Part shown: in pieces, positions 1 through 7,527 of the stretch
How the letters are laid out: each line of letters begins with the position of its first letter
How positions within the stretch are numbered: position 1 is the stretch's first letter
Origin: an uncultured Clostridia bacterium
GTDB taxonomy: Bacteria > Bacillota > Clostridia > Christensenellales > Aristaeellaceae
DNA: 21,754 nt
Reading direction: 5' to 3'
NCBI GenBank assembly: GCA_934615235.1
Contig: CAKTTL010000044.1
Span: 1-21,754 of the forward strand
Notes under the pieces: model-generated
What the model was told of the DNA's origin: nothing
Seen by the model: only the letters and a program-made list of their open reading frames with translations
Databases searched by the model: none
Position numbers and translations under genes: made by a program

Positions 1-34
1 CCCCCCCCCCCCCAAACCCCGTTCCCTCAACTCG

Positions 35-1684
35 TCACTCCGTAAAAAACTTCGCTTCCAGCATGGCGCAGAGGGTGTGGTAGACGGGGAGGTGCAGCTC
101 CTGCACGTCGGCGGGAGAGCTGCCCGGTACGACGATGGCGTGCTCGCAGATGGATTTCAGCCGCCCGCCGGCGCCGCCGGTTAACGCAAGGGTGTGCATC
201 TTCAGCGCTTTTGCGACGGAGACGGCGAGCGCGGCGTTTTTCGCGTTGCCGCTCGTGCTGATGCCGATCACCACATCGCCGGGTTTCCCGAGCGCGACGA
301 CCTGCTGCGCCGGCCCGAGCAGCGGATCAATGTCGTTCTGCACGGCGGTGGAAAGCGCGGCATGACCGGTCAGCGCGATGGCGGGAAGACCCTGCTGGAG
401 GATTTCGGCCGTTTCGGGCAGGAGCGCGTCGGTGGTCTGATGGACGGCGGCTTTCTCTTCGCCGCGAAGCGGCCGTTTCAAATAGAAGCCCTTCATCAGC
501 TCGCCCGCGATATGCTCGCAGTCGGCGCAGCTGCCGCCGTTGCCGGTCAGCATGATTTTGCCGCCTTTGCGGTAGCAGTCGAGCAGCAGCCGGTACGCGT
601 CCATGATCTGCGTGCGGCAGGGCGCGAGCTGCGGGTAGCGCGTAAAGAGCCGCTCATAATGGGCGAGCACGCGGGGATCGGTTTCCTCCGCGCCGTCCAT
701 GGGATCAATGTCGAGCGCATAGAGCGCAACCATGACGCTGGCCAGATCGCCAAGGGCTTCGCCCGTCTGCGCGGGGACGACGGTCAGCCCTTCCAGCGCG
801 AAGGGGATGGCCTCCGCACGCAGCGCTTTTTCCATCGCCGGGCGGAGCAAATCCTCGCAGCGGACGAAAATGCTGCCGATAACGATGCGCTCCGGGTTGA
901 ACGCGTCGGTCAGCAGCGCAAGGCCGCGGCCGAGCATCGTGCCGACCTGCTCGAAGAGGGCGAGCGCGTCCGGGTCGCCGCGACAGGCGTATTCGGCCAG
1001 CAGCCGGGCGGAGATTTCGCTTTCGGCATGACCGTCGCGCAGCCAGGCGGGCGGAGCGCCTTCGGCCGCAAGGCGGCGCGTGAGTTCAACCGCCTGCCGC
1101 CCGATGCCGCCGCCGCTCGTCCAGCCTTCAAACGAGCCGGCCTTGCCAAAGCCGACGGGGCCGTCTTCGCTCAGACGCAGATGGCCGATTTCGCCGCCCA
1201 TATCGGTGCAGCCGCGCAGAAGCTGCCCTTCGGCGATTACGCCGCCGCCCATGCCCGTGCCCATGGTGAGGAAGATCATATCGCGCGTGCCGCGCCCGGC
1301 GCCCAGCTTCCATTCAACCAGCGCGCAGGCGTTCGCGTCGTTCTGGAGAAATGCGGGCACGCCGAATTTCTCCGTCAGCATTCGCGCGAGCGGGACGTTC
1401 AGCCAGCCGGGCAGGTTGGGCGGGCAGAGCACTACGCCGCGCCGCGAATCGAGCGGGCCGCCGCAGCTGACGCCGATCGCGTTCACGCGCTCGAGCGGCG
1501 TTTGATTGCGGGCGAGGATTTCCTCGACCGCCTCGCAAAGGCGCGTATACGCCTGCTCGAAGCCCAGCTCGGAATGCGTATCAAAGCGGATTTTATCCAG
1601 GATGCGGATGCCGCCGCCGACTTCGGCCAGCAGCACCGCGCATTTTGTTCCGCCAATATCCAGGCCGATCCATCTGTTTTTCAT
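35..1684 (-). CDS. ROK sugar kinase fused to a GmhA-like SIS isomerase
   Basis: This 549-residue protein joins two domains. Residues 1-325 are a ROK kinase: the phosphate loop LDIGGTK is at 8-14, QNDANA at 114-119 carries the likely catalytic Asp116, MGTGMGGGV is at 141-149 and GEIGH at 164-168. The usual ROK zinc motif CxCGxxGCxE is present only as a shell (residues 177-186, VGFGKAGSFE); all three cysteines are replaced. Residues 340-549 are a SIS domain of the sedoheptulose-phosphate isomerase (GmhA/DiaA) type, with GNGGSCADCEHIAGEL at 381-396, ISTSGN at 475-480 and DVQELH at 526-531. Glu395 and His531 align with the GmhA catalytic pair. It is the last gene of the mannosidase operon, and its Shine-Dalgarno overlaps the stop codon of the upstream gene, with a 9-bp gap. 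I infer phosphorylation and isomerisation of a sugar released by the mannosidases; the exact substrate is unknown. Confidence 0.9.
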   Translation of the reverse strand: MKNRWIGLDIGGTKCAVLLAEVGGGIRILDKIRFDTHSELGFEQAYTRLCEAVEEILARNQTPLERVNAIGVSCGGPLDSRRGVVLCPPNLPGWLNVPLARMLTEKFGVPAFLQNDANACALVEWKLGAGRGTRDMIFLTMGTGMGGGVIAEGQLLRGCTDMGGEIGHLRLSEDGPVGFGKAGSFEGWTSGGGIGRQAVELTRRLAAEGAPPAWLRDGHAESEISARLLAEYACRGDPDALALFEQVGTMLGRGLALLTDAFNPERIVIGSIFVRCEDLLRPAMEKALRAEAIPFALEGLTVVPAQTGEALGDLASVMVALYALDIDPMDGAEETDPRVLAHYERLFTRYPQLAPCRTQIMDAYRLLLDCYRKGGKIMLTGNGGSCADCEHIAGELMKGFYLKRPLRGEEKAAVHQTTDALLPETAEILQQGLPAIALTGHAALSTAVQNDIDPLLGPAQQVVALGKPGDVVIGISTSGNAKNAALAVSVAKALKMHTLALTGGAGGRLKSICEHAIVVPGSSPADVQELHLPVYHTLCAMLEAKFFTE

Positions 1685-1693
1685 GTTTTCACC

Positions 1694-4159
1694 TCAGTCC
1701 GGTTCAACAAAATCTGTTTTTGTCGCGACGCCGTCGACGATATGATACGTGGCGATTTCCTGCGGGCGCATTTCCGCTTCGAACGCCGCGTTCAGCGCGG
1801 GCAGACGGATCTGCGCGCGGCAGGCGCGCCCTGCGGTTTCAGCGAGCCGCACGATATATCCCCGGCCGCATTCCGCGCGCTTGAGCGCCTGCAGCAGCAC
1901 GGTTTCGGGCGCGATCTGCGCGCCCTGCCAAACGGCGGGCAGCTCGCCGGAATGCTGGCCTTCCAGCACGATGCGCGGCGGCGCGCCGAGCAGTTCGGCG
2001 GCAGCGGCCGTTTTTTCAACATGCGCGGGAGAGAACGGCATGAGCGCGTAATCCAGCTCCGTTTCGCCGATATCGAGCGCGTCCATCAGCTCGTCGCGCT
2101 GACCGTAATGATCGGCGAACAGCGCGCTGCGCGCGATGGCCAGGCGAATTTCGCCGCCCTCGAAGGAAACGCCGTAGCGTCCGTTATTCAATACGGCGAG
2201 GCCGGAATCCTGCCCATACTCCGCCGCCCATTTCTGACACGGCTGCTCGCGGCCGTCCGCGGCTTTTTCAATGAAGCCGCCCGGCATGCCGGCGTATGCG
2301 CGCGGGTCGGAAAGGCCGGTGGGGAAGCAGAGCCTGCACAGGCGCAGTTTGTCGTTCAGCGTCAGCTTTACGCGGCAGCGAAGCATTTTTTCGCCCGCAT
2401 CGAGCGTGAACGTCTGGCAGATTTCGCTCGCGCCCAGGCGGGAGACGACGCGCACGGACGCGCGCAGCGGCCCGCGGTCGACCGCCTCAACCGCGACGGC
2501 CGAGAACGTTCCGGCAAGCTTATCGAATTTGAAAACCCCGTGCGCCCAGGTGTCGCATTCGCTGTCGTCGATGAAGACGGCGCGGGCGGCGCTTTCGGCG
2601 AGAACGCGGTTTGCCGTTTTGTCCGTCAGGCGCAGAAGACCGGATGCGCGGTCGAATTCCGCGCGCAGCGCGCCGTTTTCCAGAAGAAGCGCGCTTTCGG
2701 TTTCCGTGAGCGCTGCGGGCGATGCGGGCGGTTCGGCCTCGCCCGGCTGGCTGTAGAGGGAATAGGTCGCATACCCCAGCGCGGGAACTTCCGCACGCAG
2801 CAGGGAAACGTATTTGTCGCCGCCGTTCGTCTGCTCGCCGCGCACCTGCTGGATGGGCACGCGCGCGCCTTCCGCATCGCGCACGCAGCCCGCCGCGACG
2901 GGCAGCCGCAGGCATGCGCAAACCGGGAACGCATGCGGGTTGAAGACGATCAGCGGCGCCCCGACGCCCGCGGGCAGATCGGACAGCATGCCGGAATCGG
3001 CCTGCCACAGCAGCCAGCCGCGCTTTTGCGGCGCGGCGCATTCGCCGCCCCAGGCGGGCTGCGTGTTCACGCGCCGGGCCAGCCGCTGCAGCGCGTAGAG
3101 AATCATGTCCTCCGCCTCGTCGATCGCGCCGTGGAAGGCGTGCTGCGCGTCCATGGCGGCGGAGCGCAGCGTGCAGCCGGCGAGGATATCGTGGAACTGG
3201 TTGAACATCACCTTTTTCCACGCCTTTTCGATGCGGGCGCGCTCGTCCGGCCCGCCGGCGAGGAGATGTGCCAGCAGCGAATACCGCTCCGCTTCGTTCA
3301 GCGCCGTTTCGGCCTGACGGTTGAGCGATTTGACGCGCACGTTGGCCGTGTAGCAGCCGGAGGCGTGGTGCTGCAAATCGTGCTGCCAGACGGGGGCGTT
3401 TTGCGCCGCGCCGGATGCGCGCGCGTCGTCAAAATATGCGTCCGCGCCGGAGTAGCCCGCGTCGGGGTGGGCGGCGATGTAGCCGTCGAGATAGCGCAGG
3501 CCGGCGATGGTCGGGCCGCCGCCGTGGTTGCCCACGCCGTAGAAGTTCATCTGCGCCGTGCCGGTTTCGTGGGCGTATTCGGCGATTCGCTCCGTTTTCT
3601 CCGCGAGCGAATTTGTGTCGTTGTAGCTGACGGGGATGCGATAGGTCAGTGTTTCGCTGCCGTCGGGCGCGCGCCAGCGGAAAAGATCGGCCAGCGCGGC
3701 GTTTTCATGCGCGCCCGGGCGCATGAAAACGTAGTTCTCCATCCGCCCCTGGCGCAGAAGCTGCGGGGTCATTCCGTTGTGGCCGAAGGAATCGACGCAA
3801 TAGCCGGTGCGCGCCATGCGGCCGGTCAGGCGGCGGAGGATGCGCTGGGAGTAAAGCTCCTGCCGCGCGAACGATTCCGCCGAGGGGATGTTCATATCCG
3901 TCTGCACCCATGTGCCGCCGACGACGTTCCAGCGCCCCTCTTCCACCCGCGCGCGGATCTCCTGCATCATTTCCGGATCAATTTCGGAGACGAACTCGTA
4001 ATAATACGCGCATGCGCAGGTAAATACATAGTCCGGGAATTCCTTCATTCGATCCAGCGCCGAGCGGAAGGTGGAAAGCACCTCGGCCATGCCTTCGCCC
4101 TTACGCCAGAGCCAGACGGGATCGATGTGCGCGTTGCCGATCAGATACATTTTTTTCAT
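1694..4159 (-). CDS. GH38 alpha-mannosidase
   Basis: This 821-residue enzyme has the family GH38 layout. The zinc site is visible as NAHIDPVW (9-16; His11, Asp13), the nucleophile motif CVDSFGHNG (121-129; Asp123) and FNQFHDILAG (319-328; His323). LQHHASGCYT at 262-271 matches the conserved block preceding the three-helix bundle. The beta-rich C-terminal half is present and the length is normal for the bacterial family. There is no signal peptide, so it should act in the cytoplasm on imported alpha-mannosides. Its ATG overlaps the stop of the GH2 gene as ATGA, a sign of translational coupling. Together with the beta-mannosidase it could strip N-glycan or mannan oligosaccharides; which linkage it cuts cannot be read from sequence. 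Confidence 0.95.
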   Translation of the reverse strand: MKKMYLIGNAHIDPVWLWRKGEGMAEVLSTFRSALDRMKEFPDYVFTCACAYYYEFVSEIDPEMMQEIRARVEEGRWNVVGGTWVQTDMNIPSAESFARQELYSQRILRRLTGRMARTGYCVDSFGHNGMTPQLLRQGRMENYVFMRPGAHENAALADLFRWRAPDGSETLTYRIPVSYNDTNSLAEKTERIAEYAHETGTAQMNFYGVGNHGGGPTIAGLRYLDGYIAAHPDAGYSGADAYFDDARASGAAQNAPVWQHDLQHHASGCYTANVRVKSLNRQAETALNEAERYSLLAHLLAGGPDERARIEKAWKKVMFNQFHDILAGCTLRSAAMDAQHAFHGAIDEAEDMILYALQRLARRVNTQPAWGGECAAPQKRGWLLWQADSGMLSDLPAGVGAPLIVFNPHAFPVCACLRLPVAAGCVRDAEGARVPIQQVRGEQTNGGDKYVSLLRAEVPALGYATYSLYSQPGEAEPPASPAALTETESALLLENGALRAEFDRASGLLRLTDKTANRVLAESAARAVFIDDSECDTWAHGVFKFDKLAGTFSAVAVEAVDRGPLRASVRVVSRLGASEICQTFTLDAGEKMLRCRVKLTLNDKLRLCRLCFPTGLSDPRAYAGMPGGFIEKAADGREQPCQKWAAEYGQDSGLAVLNNGRYGVSFEGGEIRLAIARSALFADHYGQRDELMDALDIGETELDYALMPFSPAHVEKTAAAAELLGAPPRIVLEGQHSGELPAVWQGAQIAPETVLLQALKRAECGRGYIVRLAETAGRACRAQIRLPALNAAFEAEMRPQEIATYHIVDGVATKTDFVEPD

Positions 4160-6456
4160 GCGTCAAAGCCCTCAAATTCGTCGTAGTTCATCTTTTTCAG
4201 GTTGCGCATATACCATTCATAATCAAACTGCGGCGCGCCCTGCAGGTAGTGGTTCGTGCCGGTTTCGCCGGTTTCGGTTTTCCATTCGATGGCGTAAAAA
4301 TGCGCCTTTCCGTCGTCGCGCACGGTATGGAGCGGCGTGGAGGTTTCCGCGTCCAGCAGCGTTTCGCCGCGAACGAGCAGCGCGCCGGTATCGAGGTCGC
4401 GCACGCTGTATTCGGCGCGCACAGCGCGCAAAAGATCGTTCACCCCGTAGAGCGTCAGCGCGCCCGAATGGTCGTCCATCATCAGGCAGACGGGCGACTG
4501 GCTGCGGCGAATGAAGAAATACGCAAGCTTGCGGCAGAAATAATAATCGACCACCGCGTCGGAAATCTGCGGCCAGCAGTCCATGATGTTCCACCAGATC
4601 AGTCCCGTGCGCCTGCCGCGGCGGCTGCGGAAGGATTCGACAAAGAATTTCTTCGCTTCCGCCTGCGAGATCTGGCTCATGCGCGCGTATTCGTCGAGGT
4701 TTTGCGGCTCCTGCCGGAAGAGAAAACGCAGCTGGCCGGACATCAGCGGGATGCGATAGATATACGGCGCGTCCTGCGTTTCGGGCGAGGCGGCATGATA
4801 GAGGTACTGTTCGTTGCCGTCGACCGGCCAGGATTTTTCGCGGCCGATGAATTTGTAAATGCTCGCGGGCGAATTGCAGCCGTGATAGCCCATTTCGCTG
4901 GCGAAGACGGCGTTTGCGTCGTGATAAAAATGACCCTTGAAGTAATCGCGCGGGCCCCAGAGGTGCTGCTCGGGCGTCTGCTCCTGTTTGCCGGTGCGGA
5001 AGGCTTCGGACGAAACATACGGCGAAGAGGGGAGATAGGGGCGCGTCCAGTCCTCGGCGTGCAGCACCTGCGGCAGCACCTCGCGGGTGAGGCGGTTGAG
5101 GGCAGGATCCTGCTTCATATCGCCCCAGCAGTAGTTCTGATCGCATTCGTTATCGCCCGCCCACAGGCAGATGCAGGCGTGGCGGCGCAGGTGGCGAACG
5201 ACGGCCGCCGCTTCCTCGCGCAGCTGGCCGAGCATGCGCTCCGTATGCGGGTAAACGCCGCAGGCCATCATGAAATCCTGCCAGATGAGAATGCCGTTCC
5301 CGTCGCACCAGTCGTAGAAAAAATCGCTCTCGTAAACGCCGCCGCCCCAGACGCGCATCGCGTTGCAGCCGACGTCCCGGACGAGATCGAGGATGGCGGG
5401 AATGCGCTCCATATCGCTGCCGTGAAACGCATCCGCCGGTACCCAGTTGGTGCCCTTGACATAGATGCGCTTCCCATTGACGACGAAGCAGAAGTCCCCG
5501 CTGCCGTCCTCGGCGATGATGTCGTCGTGGATCAGTTCCGCCGTGCGCAGGCCCTGCCGGAAGGAAAGCGTATCGACCGGTTGGCCGTCGCGCAGGAGCG
5601 TGGCGGTCATTTCATACTGGTTCGCCTCGCCGTAGCCGCGCGGCCACCACAGGCGCGGGTTTTCCAGCGTAAACTCCATCCGGCCGTGGACGTACCACAG
5701 CGGCTGCTCGCGCACGAACCGGCTCTCGCCGCATACGCCTTCCAGGCGCAGCGCGTACCCCTTCACCGGCTCTTCGCCGATATCGATATCGAACATGAAC
5801 GCGCAATGCGCGCGGTTTTCCTCCAGGCGGCGAACCCAGACGAAGACGTCGCTTATATGCTCCGCCTTCTCCCGCACGAGCGATACGGGCCGCCACAGTC
5901 CGGACGAGACGATGCGCGGACAGATGTCCCAGCCGAACATATGCGCCGCCTTGCGGACGACGAGCGATTCGTAGTTGTATTTCTGCGCCGATTCGAACGC
6001 GCCGATGGGGTGTTTGCGCGCTTCCAGCGCGACGGGACGGATATGCACGAGCAGCTCGTTTTCGCCCTGCGCCAACCCCTCCGCGGCGAAAACGTGCGGG
6101 ATGAACATGTTTTCGGCGTGGCCGATTTTATGGCCGTTGAGGTAAATATCCGCGACGGTATCAATGCCCTCGAAATGGAAGAAGGTGCGGCGGGTTTCGC
6201 CGGCCCAGTGAAAGCGGAGCGAGTAAAAAACGTGGCTTGTTTCGTAGTCGCGGATTTTGAGGTAGTTGTCCTGATAATACGGCTCGTCCAGCAGGCCTGC
6301 ACGAACAAAGTCGAGCGGCCAGTCGCCGGGAACGCTTGCGGGGATAAAATCGGCCGTCAGGTCGGCGGTGCGGGTGATTTCGCCGGAAAGGCGCGCGTTG
6401 TCGATTACGCAAAGCTGCCAGCCCTGATTCAGTTCCAGTTTGGTTTCAACACTCAT
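4156..6456 (-). CDS. GH2 beta-mannosidase
   Basis: This 766-residue protein carries the GH2 domain order: N-terminal jelly roll (about 1-190, with FEGIDTVADIYLNG at 95-108), immunoglobulin-like domain, then the TIM barrel. MRVWGGGVYESD is at 367-378. The acid/base is Glu437 in WAGDNECDQ and the nucleophile is Glu521 in FASEMGYHG. These motifs match beta-mannosidases better than beta-galactosidases or glucuronidases. No signal peptide is visible, so it is cytoplasmic. It is the first gene of the operon; AAAGGAG lies 11 nt before the ATG. It is transcribed divergently from the AraC regulator, a common pairing for a regulated glycoside operon. Beta-mannosidase with GH38 fits breakdown of the Man-beta-GlcNAc core of N-glycans or of beta-mannan fragments (inference). 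Confidence 0.93.
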   Translation of the reverse strand: MSVETKLELNQGWQLCVIDNARLSGEITRTADLTADFIPASVPGDWPLDFVRAGLLDEPYYQDNYLKIRDYETSHVFYSLRFHWAGETRRTFFHFEGIDTVADIYLNGHKIGHAENMFIPHVFAAEGLAQGENELLVHIRPVALEARKHPIGAFESAQKYNYESLVVRKAAHMFGWDICPRIVSSGLWRPVSLVREKAEHISDVFVWVRRLEENRAHCAFMFDIDIGEEPVKGYALRLEGVCGESRFVREQPLWYVHGRMEFTLENPRLWWPRGYGEANQYEMTATLLRDGQPVDTLSFRQGLRTAELIHDDIIAEDGSGDFCFVVNGKRIYVKGTNWVPADAFHGSDMERIPAILDLVRDVGCNAMRVWGGGVYESDFFYDWCDGNGILIWQDFMMACGVYPHTERMLGQLREEAAAVVRHLRRHACICLWAGDNECDQNYCWGDMKQDPALNRLTREVLPQVLHAEDWTRPYLPSSPYVSSEAFRTGKQEQTPEQHLWGPRDYFKGHFYHDANAVFASEMGYHGCNSPASIYKFIGREKSWPVDGNEQYLYHAASPETQDAPYIYRIPLMSGQLRFLFRQEPQNLDEYARMSQISQAEAKKFFVESFRSRRGRRTGLIWWNIMDCWPQISDAVVDYYFCRKLAYFFIRRSQSPVCLMMDDHSGALTLYGVNDLLRAVRAEYSVRDLDTGALLVRGETLLDAETSTPLHTVRDDGKAHFYAIEWKTETGETGTNHYLQGAPQFDYEWYMRNLKKMNYDEFEGFDA

Positions 6457-6547
6457 AACGACTGTGTCTCCTTTTTCGATGTTTGCTCTTTAATTGGAAA
6501 TATATCATGTTATCCCGCCGTTTTCTTGCGTTTTGATTCTGGATTTA

Positions 6548-6575
6548 TTGCATTTCTTTCGATTTCCGGTATAAT
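6548..6575 (+). promoter_or_regulatory. Promoter of the AraC-type regulator; divergent intergenic region
   Basis: TATAAT (6570-6575) follows TTGCAT (6548-6553) at a 16-bp spacing and precedes the regulator's ribosome site GGGAAGGAGG (6584-6593). The shared 146-bp intergenic space (6457-6602) must also hold the promoter of the beta-mannosidase operon. The best minus-strand -10 I see is TATATT at 6504-6499, but it lacks a good -35, which would fit an activator-dependent promoter. Confidence 0.6.
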
Positions 6576-6602
6576 GCGAAGCAGGGAAGGAGGCGCGCGG
6601 GC

Positions 6603-7427
6603 ATGAAACGTTTTACGCCGATTATATACGCGTATCTTGAGCAGGAGGAGACCGCCGGGCGCATCAGCTGCGCGGCGCATACGGTGCGCGGCGTCTGTCC
6701 GCTGCACGGGCACGATTTTTACGAGCTGGAACTGATCCTCGACGGGCGCGGAAGGCAGTGGCTCAACAGCGCCTGCGTGCCGCTTGAGCGCGGCAGCCTG
6801 TACCTGTGCACGCCGGAGGACGTTCACCGCGTGGAGCCGGAAACGCCGCTGCAGGTGATCAGCGTGCATTTTCTGCCGGAAACGGCGCGCCAGTTCGGCC
6901 TGGAGACGGCGCGGGCGCGCGCCGGGAAGCTGAGCGGGGAAGCGTACGGCGCGCTGGCGCCGCTGGCCGCCGCGGCGGCGAAGGCGGGAGGAGCGTACGC
7001 CGAGCTGCAGTATCAGGGCGTGACGGCGCTGCTGCTGGAGCGGCTGCTTGGCGAAGGCAGAGAATACGCGGCCGCGCCGTCCGGTCGGAGGATGCAGCAG
7101 GCGCTGCGGTTTATTCGCGAGAACCACGCAAACCCGGCCCTGCGCCTGCGGGACGCGGCTGATGCGTGCGGCCTTTCGGCCTGCCATTTCAGCGCGACGT
7201 TCTCCGCCGCGGTGGGCTGCGGCTTTTCCGAATATCTGACGAGCTATCGGCTTTATTGCGCCTGCGCGCGGCTGGCGGAGACGGAGAATTCCGTCAGCGA
7301 AGTCGCCTACGAGACGGGGTTCGGCTCGCTGTCGCATTTTTTTCGCGTGTTTCATCAGGCGTACGGCTGCACGCCGCGGGATTACCGGCGGCAGATTCAG
7401 ACGGCGCAGAGCGCCGAAAAACTTTGA
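6603..7427 (+). CDS. AraC-family regulator with cupin sensor domain
   Basis: This 274-residue protein has an N-terminal cupin-like ligand domain (about 20-100, with CPLHGHDFYELELILDG) and a C-terminal double helix-turn-helix of the AraC/XylS type (about 168-270). The second helix-turn-helix shows the family signature VAYETGFGSLSHFFRVFHQAYGCTP (only approximate residue range 235-260). The start is supported by GGGAAGGAGG nine bases upstream. It is divergent from the mannosidase operon and directly upstream of the GH42 gene, so it probably activates one or both in response to a sugar. This is inferred from context; no operator repeat is obvious. The -35 box of the next gene lies across its stop codon. 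Confidence 0.92.
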   Translation: MKRFTPIIYAYLEQEETAGRISCAAHTVRGVCPLHGHDFYELELILDGRGRQWLNSACVPLERGSLYLCTPEDVHRVEPETPLQVISVHFLPETARQFGLETARARAGKLSGEAYGALAPLAAAAAKAGGAYAELQYQGVTALLLERLLGEGREYAAAPSGRRMQQALRFIRENHANPALRLRDAADACGLSACHFSATFSAAVGCGFSEYLTSYRLYCACARLAETENSVSEVAYETGFGSLSHFFRVFHQAYGCTPRDYRRQIQTAQSAEKL

Positions 7428-7451
7428 CAACGCGCATGCGGATGGTATAAT
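7424..7451 (+). promoter_or_regulatory. Strong sigma-A-type promoter of the GH42 gene
   Basis: TTGACA (7424-7429) and TATAAT (7446-7451) are both exact consensus hexamers, 16 bp apart. The TTGACA contains the TGA stop codon (7425-7427) of the araC gene. Transcription should start near 7458, giving a leader of about 70 nt that contains the hairpin at 7475-7505. Confidence 0.85.
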
Positions 7452-7474
7452 AAACCCAACAGTCAACCTTAGGT

Positions 7475-7505
7475 TGTATCTGAAAAATTCCCTGTTTCAG
7501 ATACA
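7475..7505 (+). repeat. 31-bp remnant of the MITE-like element, forming a 5' UTR hairpin
   Basis: The arms TGTATCTGAAA (7475-7485) and TTTCAGATACA (7495-7505) are a perfect 11-bp inverted repeat around the loop AATTCCCTG. The first 20 bases match the left end of the full elements at 9770 and 17276, and the right arm matches their right end, so this looks like an internally deleted copy. It lies between the -10 box and the ribosome site of the GH42 gene and would be transcribed in its leader. Confidence 0.8.
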
Positions 7506-7527
7506 CCCTGCGAAAAGGAGGATCATT

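Noticed and set aside
1..34. Run of 13 C at the left edge
   Set aside because: Too short and at the window edge; could be the rim of a repeat module or an assembly feature, with nothing to support either.
194..4186. Very long plus-strand open frame across the kinase and GH38 genes
   Set aside because: It is antisense to two genes with intact catalytic motifs, and its product is Arg/Ala/His-rich low-complexity sequence. GC-rich codon use of the real genes removes stops in the opposite frame.
4249..6606. Plus-strand open frame of 785 codons across the GH2 gene
   Set aside because: Antisense shadow of the beta-mannosidase; no recognisable domain or ribosome site.
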